37,500 bases of DNA from Symbiodinium natans (taxonomy: Eukaryota > Sar > Dinophyceae > Suessiales > Symbiodiniaceae), in NCBI GenBank assembly GCA_905221605.1, contig CAJNDS010002660.1:65001-102500 (forward strand), written 5' to 3'. Shown piece by piece: positions 16,913-25,390 of this stretch. Every line of letters starts with the position of its first letter. Position 1 is the first letter of the stretch. The notes beneath the pieces were generated by a model, which did not search any database, was not told the origin of the DNA, and saw only the letters and a list, made by a program, of their open reading frames with translations. Position numbers and translations under genes: made by a program.

Positions 16913-18020
16913 GGCGCTGTTTAAAAATGGTGTTTTTGCTTCCTTATCGGGCTGAAGCATTCATAAGAATGCAAAATGATTTCAACGATGACCCAGAAAA
17001 CCGTTGGAGCTCTGGGGTTTCGGGGCCGAGGGGTTTAGGGGCTTAGGGGCTTCGGGGTTTAGGGGTTTTGGGGGCTTAGTGGTTCAGGGGTTCAGAGGTT
17101 AAGGGGATGAGGGTTGGGGCTTTGGGGAATCAGCAGTGGCTTCTCTCTGTTTTGGGAAGAGGGCCCGTCGCCACTGGCTGAGCCCCAAAAGAGCCCAATT
17201 AGGCTTGCAAACCCTCAACCCGAACCCTAAACCGAACCCTAAACCCTAAACCCCTAAACCCTAATTCAACCCTCAACCCTGAGAAGCCAAGGCTCAGCTT
17301 CTTCCGGGGTGCCAGGAAGACGTCTTTTTGGGCTTGTGGACTGTGCATGTAGGAGCTTGCGCACGAACTCCCACGTTGTCGACGTGAGGGGTTTAGGGTC
17401 GAGGGTTTAGGGTTTAGGGTTTGGGATTTGGGGTTCAGGGTTTGGGATTTGGAGTTGAGGGTTCACGGTCAGAGATTAGGGCTTAGGGTTTGGGGTGCAA
17501 GTGCAACAAGCCCTAAACCCTAAACCCTAAACCCTAAACCCTAAACCCGAAACCCTAAACCCTAAACCCTAAACCGAAAGTAAGCTGAGGTAAAACCCAG
17601 GCCTTCACCTCCGCACCCGGGGATGCACCTTGCGGCTGAAACCCGTCAGCCGAAATCCAGGCGCCTAAACGATTACCAGTGTGAGGGGTTTAGGGTTTAG
17701 GGTTGAGGGTTTAGGGTTTAGGGTTTAGGGTTGAGGGTTTAGGGTTTAGGGTTTGGGTTTGGGGCTTTGGGAATGCTAGTATGAACACCCAAATAGCCAT
17801 TCGCGATACACAGGCCCCCATACGACCCCTCCGGCCGCTTCTTCCCCTTTCCGGGGAGTGTGCATTGCATTGCATACGCACACTTCGGACACTGCGCCTG
17901 AAACACCCTGGCGGGACCTAAAGCCTCTTGGTGAGCTTCGGGGTGTGTGTTCAGTGTCTAGGGTCTGGGGTTCAGGGTTTCGTGCCAATCCGGAAGCTAC
18001 TCCCCCGTCAACCCTCAACC

Positions 18021-18241
18021 CTAAGCCTCGCGATATTGCCAAATTGGTCTCGGGATGTTCCCCATTCTACTAACAGTCCTTAACAGGGATTATAGTACCT
18101 CAATGATAATGCCGACTCAGAACTGCTAGTATAAGGGGGAACATCCCAGAATTGGTCTTGGGGTAGGTTGAGGGTCTCGGGCCGCACAGGGCTGCGGGAA
18201 CTTGCAAGAGGGCCATCTGGGTGTTCCTGGGTGTAGGGCAT
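18021..18241 (-). CDS. Candidate first exon interrupted by a family B element
   Basis: ATG at 18241 opens a minus frame MPYTQEHPDGPLASSRSPVR then PETLNLPQDQ, reaching the 9-bp sequence AGACCAATT. The element follows, then a second copy of AGACCAATT. Joined with a single copy, the frame continues FGNIARLR to a telomere-like GTTGAG. Without removal the frame differs on the two sides. Proline-rich, no recognised family. Confidence 0.5.
18051..18149. mobile_element. MITE-like element, family B (copy 2) with 9-bp target duplication
   Basis: 99 bp, ends CGGGATGTTCCCC and, inverted, GGGGGAACATCCCAG. Flanked by identical AATTGGTCT at 18042-18050 and 18150-18158. A 9-bp duplication with long inverted ends is the hallmark of Mutator-like transposons. 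Confidence 0.85.
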
Positions 18242-18390
18242 TTACCCTTAAAACCCTAACCCGAAACTAAACCCGAAACTCGAAACCCTAAACCCTAAAC
18301 CCCAAAACCCCAAACTCTAAACCCTGAACCCTTAATGGGTACGGTACAAAGTGAACCGTGGTACTACTTGCACTGCTAAGGTTTGTATTG

Positions 18391-18589
18391 CTATTTGAGA
18401 CAGCTACAGCGCAGCGCCCGGAGAAAAACAAACATTTCGCGGCGGACGCGCCGGTGTGCCTCTGCCTTACAGGCGCTCACGGGTGAGTGGTGGAGCCACA
18501 TATACGCATATGCATGAAGTAGGCGTGGTCCCTTATGGGGTGCCCTAAATATTTTGGGCCACCTGATAGTGGTAACCCCAAAAGGCAAT
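18391..18589 (-). CDS. Candidate exon, unrecognised
   Basis: Acceptor TTCTGTAAATTAG, then an open frame with LPFGVTTIRWPKIFRAPHKG and ACKAEAHRRVRREMFVFLRA to a stop, 65 codons. Its phase does not match a splice from the 18710-18824 donor GTAATA; another frame (IAFWGYHYQ, then GTGGCC) does. Only one of these readings can be right. Confidence 0.45.
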
Positions 18590-18601
18590 CTAATTTACAG
18601 A

Positions 18602-18690
18602 ATCCCCCTAAACCCTAAATCCTAAACCCTAAACCCTAAACCCTAAACCCTAAACCCTAAACCCTAAACCCTAAACCCTAAACCCTAAAC
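18602..18690 (-). repeat. Telomere-type tract (CCCTAAA)n between two exon candidates
   Basis: About 12 C-rich heptamers. TTACAGAATCC to the left and TTACAGGGATCC to the right resemble each other and may be a decayed target duplication. Confidence 0.95.
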
Positions 18691-18709
18691 CATGAGGAGA
18701 GAATATTAC

Positions 18710-18824
18710 AGGGATCCACTCTCCCAGACGCCCGTTTGCACGAGTATCGTCATGAACAAAAAGCTTTCCTCGTCGTGAGGTCCCTAGCCTGGGCTCGCTG
18801 TTGGCGCGCTTACGGTTCACGTGG
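18710..18824 (-). CDS. Candidate 115-bp exon
   Basis: Acceptor CCCCTAAGACGTAAG and donor CCT|GTAATA. Minus frame contains RKRANSEPRLGTSRRGKLFV and then HDDTRANGRLGEWIP, 38 codons. No repeats, balanced composition; among the most convincing coding stretches here. Family not recognised. Confidence 0.6.
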
Positions 18825-18854
18825 CTTACGTCTTAGGGGTTAGAAGGGTTTGGG

Positions 18855-18945
18855 GTGTAGGGTTTAGGGTTTAGGGTTTAGGGTTTAGGGTTTTGAGTTT
18901 TGGGTTTTGGGTTTTGGGTTTTGGGTTTTGGGTTTTGGGTTTGGA
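18855..18945 (+). repeat. Telomere-type tract ending in (TTTTGGG)n
   Basis: Five TTTAGGG units, then about six TTTTGGG units. Confidence 0.9.
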
Positions 18946-18946
18946 C

Positions 18947-19133
18947 GGTATTCTCTCTTCTGGGCCCCTGACGCCGTAGCAATTTCCCCCTTGACTTTTC
19001 AAGACGGCCAAAGAAAGCCTAAATGGGGGGGTCTCCGAAACTACCTTATTGGGGTCCTCATGAGAAGGGAATCCTACTATTTGCGGGGTCTGGTTTAAGG
19101 AGTCCCCTATTTTCGGAAACACCCAAATAAGTC
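18947..19133 (-). CDS. Candidate exon interrupted by a family D element
   Basis: After ATGATGCGAG the minus frame starts DLF, meets the element, and with one ATTT copy retained continues RLSLAVLKSQGGNCYGVRGP then EERIP to the donor ACC|GTCCAA. The frame is also kept by GT-AG splicing at TTTGG|GTGTTT and CCCATTTAG|, where the 3' AG overlaps the flanking duplication. Unrecognised protein. Confidence 0.5.
19025..19124. mobile_element. MITE-like element, family D (copy 2)
   Basis: 100 bp starting GGGGGGGTCTCCGAAAC and ending TATTTTCGGAAACACCC, inverted ends. AAAT flanks both sides (19021-19024, 19125-19128). Shares its core with 9027-9132. Confidence 0.7.
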
Positions 19134-19245
19134 CTCGCATCATAGCTTTGAGGGGCTTCTGGGGCGGGCTTGGGGGGGGTCCACGCGAGTTACATTTCTG
19201 TTCATTCTACAAGGTTGTATGGGTCGGGAGCCAGGGTTCATGCTG

Positions 19246-19349
19246 AGAGACTCCAAAAACCCCTTAATTAAGGAATTTACCTTAAGTGATAATAGGAACC
19301 CTAGTATGATTTAAGGTATATTCCTTAAGTGAGGGGTTTTGGAGTCTCT
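19246..19349. mobile_element. Palindromic MITE-like element, family C
   Basis: 104 bp, ends AGAGACTCCAAAAACCCCTT and, inverted, AAGTGAGGGGTTTTGGAGTCTCT. Inner arms AATTAAGGAATTTACCTTA and TAAGGTATATTCCTTAA extend the palindrome. Single copy here and no clear target duplication. Confidence 0.75.
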
Positions 19350-19712
19350 GGGTGGGCCCTCAAAATCTGTTCATATCAACCGCAGGCTTGGGTTTCAGGG
19401 TTCGGGGTGCAGGGGTTCAGCTTGAAGCTTTAAGCCTTAAGGTTGAAGCTTCAAGATTTAAGCTTTAAGATTGAAGGTTTAAGGTTTAAGGCTTAAGGCT
19501 TGAGGTTTAAGGTTTCAGGTTTCAGGTTTAAGGTTTAAGGTCGGTTTCAAACTCTAAACCCTAAACCATAAACCCTAAAACCTAAACCCTAAACCCTAAA
19601 GGTTCTGACGGCGGGCTCAGACTAGGACTTCGGCCTCGTGTTTTTCGATGGCCGAGAGTGGCTGTGGACGAGACATTTCGGGATGGCCGACGGCTGGAGC
19701 ATGTCTCTTTTG

Positions 19713-19945
19713 GGGTTTAGGGTTTAGGGTTTAGGGTTTAGGGTTTAGGGTTTAGGGTTTAGGGTTTAGGGTTTAGGGTTTAGGGTTTAGGGTTTGGGGT
19801 GGGGTTTAGGGTTTAGGGTTTAGGGCTTAGGGTTTAGGGTTTAGGGTTTAGGGTTTCGGGTTTAGGGTTTAGGGTTTAGGGTTTAGGGTTTCGGGTTTAG
19901 GGTTTAGGGTTTAGGGTTTAGGGTTTAGGGTTTTGAGGTTCAGGG
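19713..19945 (+). repeat. Long telomere-type array
   Basis: About 32 units, mostly TTTAGGG with scattered TTTCGGG, one of the longest in the window. Confidence 0.95.
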
Positions 19946-20087
19946 TTTAGGGTAAGTTCAGGGCTGTGGGTGCCGGACTTGGAACGAGGAGTTGGGATCT
20001 GAGATTCGCCGGAAGTCTTCGGCAGCACATGCAGGGGAGTCATGCAGGGGAGTCACCCCGACATCCTGCGCTCAAGACCTCTAAGCC

Positions 20088-20175
20088 TTGGGATGTTCCC
20101 CCTCAATAGGGATCATAGTATCCCCAAAAAAATAATCCCTAGGAAGGACTGCTAGTATAAGGGGGGAATATCCCA
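20088..20175. mobile_element. MITE-like element, family B (copy 3) with 9-bp duplication
   Basis: 88 bp, ends TTGGGATGTTCCCCCT and, inverted, AAGGGGGGAATATCCCA. Flanks CTCTAAGCC (20079-20087) and CTCTAAACC (20176-20184) differ at one base. The target itself resembles the telomeric unit. The joined minus frame reads LIQGLRGLERRMSG without a stop, weakly coding-like. Confidence 0.75.
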
Positions 20176-20303
20176 CTCTAAACCCCTGGATCAAGCAGCA
20201 AGACTAAACTTAGCTATATGGACAACTCGAGGTCCAACAATGGTGTAGTCAGTATTGCTAAATCCTTAGCAGTCATTTTGTTTCAATACCATACATTTTC
20301 TTT

Positions 20304-20445
20304 TCATAGGAATCGACAGCTTGGATCTGAGGTGTGACTTCCCCAAAACCCTAAACCCTAAACCCTAAACCCTGAACATTCTGAGGTGTGACTTCTCAGC
20401 TCCGGCCATCCTGATTCAAAGTCCGACTTGGAGGACAACGACCCT
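20304..20445 (-). CDS. Candidate exon interrupted by a telomere-type tract
   Basis: Acceptor CAGACGACTGACAG, then GSLSSKSDFESGWPELRSHT, where a telomere-type tract begins inside a 16-bp direct repeat. With one repeat copy retained the frame runs on SDPSCRFL to a stop. GT-AG splicing inside the tract (GAAT|GTTCAG to CACCTCAG|) also keeps the frame. Confidence 0.5.
20326..20395 (-). repeat. Telomere-type insertion with 16-bp target duplication
   Basis: TCTGAGGTGTGACTTC occurs at 20326-20341 and again at 20380-20395. Between the copies lie only CCCTAAA-type units and a few junction bases. A perfect 16-bp flanking duplication shows that a telomeric tract was inserted at a staggered break. Confidence 0.85.
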
Positions 20446-21044
20446 CTGTCAGTCGTCTGACTCGAAGGCTTCGATGGTCAATGCTCAGCACAGCCCTAAC
20501 CCCTAAACCCTACACCCCAAATACCCTGAAACCCTTCACCCTTAAGACCCAAAAAGCCCCCCCCCCCCCAAAAAAAAAAAAAAAACACAAAGTGCCACGA
20601 AGTACCCTAAAAATCCCACAACTGCTGGCCCCTCAACTTCCCCCAATGATGTCTTCCCTGGCCGCCTAAAAAGCCCATCACAAGCATTGAAGACGTCGAA
20701 GCCTTCGCTCGCACACCTGGTGCTTCATTCGTGGTGGGGGCCTCTGAGCATGTCTAGAGGCTTGTAAGGCCTTAAGGTTCTGGGGTTTAGGCTTTAGGGT
20801 TTAGGGTTTAGGGTTTGGGGTTTGGGGTTTGGGGTTTGGGGTTTGGGGTTTAGGGTCTAGGGTGTTTTAAGGCTTTACTCTAGGGGTTCTACCTTGGACC
20901 CTTAACCCTAAGGGAATACAAGGGCCATGTTAGGAATATATTAAGGGGAACCTTGAGAGGTACAACCTTAGGGGTACGAGTCCTAATCCCTTGATTAAGG
21001 TTCTGGGGTGAGGTCCAGGGGTTCCGGGTTTAGGGTTTAGGGGG

Positions 21045-21112
21045 TTTAGGGCTTAGGGTTTGGGGTTTGGGGTTTGGGGTTTGGGGTTTGGGGTTTGGGG
21101 TTTGGGGTTTAG
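21045..21112 (+). repeat. Variant array (TTTGGGG)n
   Basis: About eight TTTGGGG units. A similar block of five lies at 20814-20850. Confidence 0.9.
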
Positions 21113-21264
21113 GGGTTCAGGTAACCCTACAACACGAAACCATGGAAGCTTGCGACCAGGTCTCCACCAAGCAGGTTTACTTTCTAAACCCCAAACCCCA
21201 AACCCTAAACCCTAAACCCTAAACCCTAAACCCTAAACCCCTCCAAGTGCTTCATTCCAGGCCC

Positions 21265-21361
21265 TTAGGGAGCAGACTCCCAGCGGCCCTGTTGAAATGT
21301 GAGCTCGGCAGCAGTTGCCCGTGGAGGAAGGCACAACGCTCCCTCAGAACCCCCGAAGCCG
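21265..21361 (-). CDS. Candidate 97-bp exon
   Basis: Acceptor CCTTAGGCGATTCAG, then GFGGSEGALCLPPRATAAEL and TFQQGRWESAP to a stop. Balanced composition. No recognised family. Confidence 0.5.
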
Positions 21362-21389
21362 CTGAATCGCCTAAGGTTCAGGGCTTCAA

Positions 21390-21545
21390 GTTTAGGGTTT
21401 AGGGTTTAGGGTTTGCGGTTGAGGGTTTAGGGTTTAGGGTTTAGGGTTTAGGGCTTAGGGTTTCGGGTTTAGGGTTTATTGTTTAGGGTTTAGGGTTTAG
21501 GGTTTAGGGTTTAGGGTTTAGGGTTTAGGGTTTAGGGTTTAGGGC
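21390..21545 (+). repeat. Telomere-type array
   Basis: About 21 units with TTTCGGG, TTGCGG and TTTATTG variants in the left half, uniform in the right half. Confidence 0.9.
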
Positions 21546-21623
21546 TTAAGTTATAGGGCTTAGGGTTCAAGTTTAAGCCCTGAACTGTTTAGGGTGTAGG
21601 ATTTAGGCCCAAACCCCTGAACC

Positions 21624-21699
21624 CTACCCTGACGGTGGAACTTTGACAGTGTAACCCTTGAAAGAGCACTGTTCAGGATCATGTTCGGTTCCCTGAGCT
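21624..21699 (-). CDS. Candidate 76-bp exon
   Basis: Acceptor TCAGGATTTCAG, then AQGTEHDPEQCSFKGYTVKV and PPSG to a stop. Protein-like composition. Family not recognised. Confidence 0.5.
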
Positions 21700-21881
21700 C
21701 TGAAATCCTGAAACCCTAAACCCTAAACACTAAACCCGAAACCCTAAACCAAGAACAACCCTAACCCCAAACCTCTCTCAACCAAAAACAACCTTAAAAC
21801 CTCATCCCTGACACCCTAAACGCTAGTCCCTAAACCCTAAACCCTAAACCCTAAACCCTAAACCCTACACCCTAAACTCTC

Positions 21882-21985
21882 CCCTTGTGCACAGCGGGCC
21901 CTTCCAGCATGGTGGCTGCTAGCCGTAGGTTGTTCAGCTTGTAAACTTCGCGTGTGCCTCCGTTCCACATGCGTTGGGCCGAGGT
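21882..21985 (-). CDS. Candidate exon
   Basis: Minus frame SAQRMWNGGTREVYKLNNLR then LAATMLEGPAVHKG, open 33 codons and closing at a telomere-like GTTTAG. The sequence is convincingly protein-like, but no AG acceptor is visible between the frame and the upstream repeat, so a non-canonical acceptor or an error is possible. Confidence 0.5.
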
Positions 21986-22095
21986 TAGGTTTAGGTTTTC
22001 GGGTTGGGTTTAGGGTTGAGGGTTTAGGGTTGAAGGTTGAGGGTCTAGGGTCTAGGGTTTAGGGCTTAGGGTTTCGGGTTTAGGGTTTGGGGTTT

Positions 22096-22212
22096 CGGAG
22101 GCTGAAGAGTGTCCCCAAGCTGACCGGTGGCCCACAGGACCGAAAATACAAGAAGCTTGATTGTCCTTGTCAGCAGCGACCCCCATGTTTCCTCAGGAAG
22201 CCCGGACATCAT
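22096..22212 (-). CDS. Candidate first exon with hydrophobic N-terminal segment
   Basis: ATG ATG at 22212 opens MMSGLPEETWGSLLTRTIKL followed by LVFSVLWATGQLGDTLQPP. The IKLLVFSVLWATG stretch could be a signal anchor or signal peptide. The frame then runs into telomere-like text. A donor inside (TCG|GTCCTG or CCG|GTCAGC) may end it earlier. Confidence 0.45.
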
Positions 22213-22394
22213 GGTTTTCGGGTTTAGGGTTTAGGGTTTAGGGTTCAAGGGTTAAGGGTTTAGGGTTTAGGGTCTGGGGCTGGGGGTTTGTAGGGTTAGG
22301 TTAGGGGTTTGGGGGTTGTGGGTTCGTGGTGTGGAACGAGCCCGCATTTTGCAGTTTCGAGGCCTTGGGGTTTAGGGCCTTAGGGTTCTGGGTT

Positions 22395-22401
22395 TAGGGT
22401 C

Positions 22402-22432
<31 letters not shown>

Positions 22433-22473
22433 GGTTTAGGGTTTAGGGCTTAGGGTCGAGGGTTGAGGAGGGC

Positions 22474-22505
<32 letters not shown>

Positions 22506-22570
22506 GGTTTAGGGTTTAGGGTTTAGGGTTTAGGGTTTAGGGTTTAGGGTTTAGGGTTTAGGGTTTAGGG
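22395..22570 (+). repeat. TTGAGGG blocks followed by TTTAGGG array
   Basis: Two blocks of TTGAGGG units separated by TTTAGGG and TTAGGGTCG text, then about nine TTTAGGG units. Confidence 0.9.
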
Positions 22571-22869
22571 ATGGGGATCAGCCTCAGGGACTTGAAAAAA
22601 GGTGGAGACTTCTCCATTCTCCATGCACGAATTAGGCAGCACTCGGCCAAAAGTTGTGTGTCTCTCAGATAACCACCGGCTACCAGAATGGATCACGTCC
22701 GGAAGGCCGACCGGATGTCCTCCCAAAAATGTTAAATCCAACTGTGGGTTCAGGGTTTAGGGTTTAGGGTTTAGGGTTTAGGGTTTAGGGTTTAGGGTTT
22801 AGGGTTTAGGGTTTACTGTGGGGGGCTCCAGGATCTGGGGAGAGGCCCTTGGCTAAGGATTTTGGGCGG
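22565..22869 (-). CDS. Candidate long exon interrupted by a telomere-type tract
   Basis: Acceptor CGCAACACTGCAG, then PPKILSQGPLPRSWSPPQ up to CCCACAGT, the telomeric tract, a second CCCACAGT, then LDLTFLGGHPVGLPDVIHSG and SRWLSERHTTFGRVLPNSCM followed by ENGEVSTFFQVPEADPHP to a stop. With one 8-bp copy retained the frame is continuous (WSPPQ|LDLTF). The 58-codon right part is the most convincing coding sequence in the window. Family not recognised. Confidence 0.65.
22749..22814 (+). repeat. Telomere-type insertion with 8-bp target duplication
   Basis: About nine TTTAGGG units bounded by ACTGTGGG at 22741-22748 and again at 22815-22822. Little sequence lies between the array and the duplications, so the insertion consists almost only of telomeric repeat. 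Confidence 0.8.
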
Positions 22870-22991
22870 CTGCAGTGTTGCGTCGACCAAAGGAAACTCT
22901 ATGAGCATCGGGAGATAGAACTGATAATGAAGGACGCATGCAAGGCCGCTTCAAAACTCACCTAAACATTCCCGGCTTTTGCCTTACGCTC

Positions 22992-23082
22992 ATATGAAGT
23001 AGGGTGTGCACTCCTTGTACCCCCAAAACGCCACCCAACAGACACACTCACCAATAACAGGAATATAGACCCTGCTTCATAT
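22992..23082. mobile_element. MITE-like element, family G (copy 1)
   Basis: 91 bp, ends ATATGAAGTAGGGT and, inverted, ACCCTGCTTCATAT. CTCACCAATAACAGGAATAT near the right end matches the copy at 25191-25316. Confidence 0.6.
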
Positions 23083-23103
23083 CCCTCATTCTTTCCTGTC
23101 TAG

Positions 23104-23160
23104 TGGTTATCCCGTGAGAAAGAGGAACAGAAGAGAGTCAGAAAGCAATACCAAAGGAAA
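23104..23160 (+). CDS. Candidate plus-strand 57-bp exon, basic helix
   Basis: Acceptor CATTCTTTCCTGTCTAG and donor AAA|GTAAAG bracket WLSREKEEQKRVRKQYQRK, exactly 19 codons. Highly charged helical composition. Lies in the repeat-poor segment, oriented opposite to most candidates. Confidence 0.55.
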
Positions 23161-23228
23161 GTAAAGCCAAGTTGACATGCGACGCGAGTTTGTTAACTTG
23201 CCTGGCGGTAAGCATAGCTGTGTCACAG

Positions 23229-23307
23229 GAGCAAGAAGGAGACAAGCCATTCGTGGCGTGTGCTTACTTTCTTGCCGTTGTAATCTTCATTCTAAAACTT
23301 GAGCTCG
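23229..23307 (+). CDS. Candidate plus-strand exon with transmembrane helix
   Basis: Acceptor CATAGCTGTGTCACAG and donor CTCG|GTAACA bracket EQEGDKPFVACAYFLAVVIF followed by ILKLEL. The run FVACAYFLAVVIFIL is long and hydrophobic enough for one membrane pass, with charged residues before it. A GTAAGC donor at 23212 and a GTAAGA at 23341 mark neighbouring exon edges. Unrecognised. Confidence 0.55.
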
Positions 23308-23525
23308 GTAACAAATTAAAGCTGAAAAAAGGTGAAAGGTAAGAGAGACACAAGACTAATTAAATTGAAACTCTATCAGCGAATACACTGTTTTGTTCTT
23401 CTTAGTACTATTCTCATCATCGCTCTTGTTGTACTCATCATGGTTCTTCGTCCTATTCTCAGTTGGCGATGTTGCTGTTCTTCTTGCCGCTCTTGTTGCT
23501 GTTTCCATTCATTTTGTTGTTGTCC

Positions 23526-23555
23526 TCCTCCCCCCCCCCCCCCCCCCCCTCCCCC
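23526..23555. repeat. Poly-C run
   Basis: About 28 C with one T. Around it (23380-23690) frames on both strands are open, including a Gln/Glu-rich minus frame (QQQNEWKQQQERQEEQQHRQ), but slippage through the run makes any ORF here unreliable. Confidence 0.9.
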
Positions 23556-23761
23556 AAAACGACGACAGCAAACCCACCTCCCTGCACCCATGCCTAAGTC
23601 CTTGTCTGCTTTGGGGAGTAGCCGGCTGTGGGAGAGAGACGCTAACAATTCAGCCCTAAGTACGCGTGTGGCACGTATGCTGCGTTGAATATACACCTCA
23701 TGGCCAGTTGCACGGCATATTCGACTCATAGCAGAGCATATATGCATATGTACATCTATCT

Positions 23762-23880
23762 GTATCTATATCTCGATATAATATGTGTGTTTATATTTAT
23801 ATTTATATTTATACTTATACTTATACTTATACTTATGTTTAGATTTACATCTATACTTCTATTTATACATGTATATTTAA
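23762..23880 (+). repeat. AT-rich hexamer microsatellite
   Basis: TTTATA and CTTATA hexamers in blocks (ATATTTATATTTATA, then ACTTATACTTATAC). Confidence 0.9.
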
Positions 23881-24132
23881 GTATTTATTTCATATCAACT
23901 CTAGAAACAATAAAAGAACAGTCCGGTCATCGCCATTCATGCACTCTCCTCCGACACTCCTCCCGGTGTAGTTGATGCCACCTTACTTTGACGCTCACCC
24001 GCTGCCCCTGGTGAAGTCCCTCCTACCCCTAGCATTGAAAATGTGAGATATCCTGGGAGTTCATATTAAGGGGGGTTGGGGAAAACCCTAAACCCTAAAC
24101 CCCTAAACTCCTAAACCCCTGAACCCCTAAAC

Positions 24133-24207
24133 TTGGGTGTGGGATTTCGGCCCTGAGCATGAAAAAGGCGCTTGAGCTCGCAGAGCTTCTTCCATGTGGG
24201 GTCTGGA
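24133..24207 (-). CDS. Candidate 75-bp exon
   Basis: Acceptor AAGCTTTCGCCCAG, then SRPHMEEALRAQAPFSCSGP and KSHTQ, ending at CCCAA|GTTTAGG where a telomere-type tract gives the donor. 25 codons, phase 0 to 0. Unrecognised. Confidence 0.5.
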
Positions 24208-24421
24208 CTGGGCGAAAGCTTTGTTAACCCTAAACCCTAAACCCTAAATCCTAAACCCTAAACTCTAAATCCTAAATCCTAAAAACCCTAAACCCCCTAA
24301 ACCTCAAACCCTAAACCCTAAACCGCAACTCGCAGATGCGCTTCTGCCTATGTTACACGCCACTTTAGGGCACAAGAGCCTACACCCTGAACCCTAAACC
24401 CGAAAGAAGAGCCTAGACCTC

Positions 24422-24612
24422 CAAACCCCAACCCTTAACCCTAACCCCTAAACCCCTAAACCCCTAAACCCCGCAACCCCTAAACCCCTAAACCCCTAAA
24501 CCCCTAAACCCCTAAACACCTAAACCCCTAAACCCCTCAACCCCTAAACCCCTAAACCCCTAAACCCCTAAACCCTAAACCCCGCAACTCCTAAACCTCT
24601 AAACCCTAAACC
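24422..24612 (-). repeat. Variant array (CCCCTAAA)n
   Basis: About 18 eight-base units with an extra C compared with the heptamer, very regular between 24430 and 24570. Confidence 0.95.
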
Positions 24613-24617
24613 CTAAA

Positions 24618-24662
24618 TTCAGCCCGGGAGCAAGTGGGGCTGAGAAGATATCTTCATTGAAC
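24618..24662 (-). CDS. Candidate 45-bp exon
   Basis: Acceptor AAAGATGTCCCTGCAG, then FNEDIFSAPLAPGLN into the CCCTAAA tract. Good acceptor, no donor other than telomere-like text. Confidence 0.4.
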
Positions 24663-25092
24663 CTGCAGGGACATCTTTGGGGGGGGGGGGGGGTTAAGCC
24701 TTGGGAGGCTTAGGGTTTAGGGTCTAAGGTTTACAAGGTTTACAAGGTTTAAGGTTTAGGGTTTCGAGTTTAGTGGCACTTTGCGAGCATCCGTCTGCAG
24801 ACCCATTCGCTAGTTGCAACTCTCGAGGGCTCGGAGGCTTGGGTACATACCTGATATGGGTTCATGGCTTCGGGTTCAGAGTTTAAGGCTCAGGGCTCAG
24901 GGCTTAGGGCTTGGGGCTTAGGGCTTGCAGCACTCAAATCCCCAGACGCACATTTCCCACACCTGAAACCTGCAGCACACCGCTTCTGGGGCCCAACAGC
25001 CCAACACCTGAAAGGCAACTGCGCTTAAGGTTGAGGGTTCTACCATATAAATGAAAATATAGCTAAAAAATTAAAATATGAATATGAAAATA

Positions 25093-25096
<4 letters not shown>

Positions 25097-25127
<31 letters not shown>
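25097..25127. repeat. (TA)n microsatellite
   Basis: About 30 bp of alternating TA inside an AT-rich patch (25045-25150). Confidence 0.95.
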
Positions 25128-25130
<3 letters not shown>

Positions 25131-25190
25131 TAAAAATGTACATATAGTTTAGGGTGCAGGGTATCATCACGGGTGCACATACACAAACAT

Positions 25191-25316
25191 GTATGAAGTA
25201 CGGTATATATGCCTTGCATCCCCACAAGGACACCAAATATATACACTCACCAATACGGAAAAAGGAACCTTACATACGCTCACCAATAACAGTGATATAA
25301 ACCCCGCTGCATATAC
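25191..25316. mobile_element. MITE-like element, family G (copy 2)
   Basis: 126 bp, ends GTATGAAGTACGGTATATA and, inverted, TATAAACCCCGCTGCATATAC. It contains CTCACCAATA twice, so it is longer than copy 1 by an internal duplication. Confidence 0.6.
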
Positions 25317-25390
25317 GGACTATAGACCCTATAAGTCCTATAAAGCCTATGAGCCCTACAAACCCTACAAAACCCTATAAACCCTGCAAA

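Noticed and set aside
20670-20757. Possible exon SIEDVEAFARTPGASFVVGA on the plus strand.
   Set aside because: The minus strand is equally open with an acceptor of its own (CATGCTCAG), and I could not choose between them.
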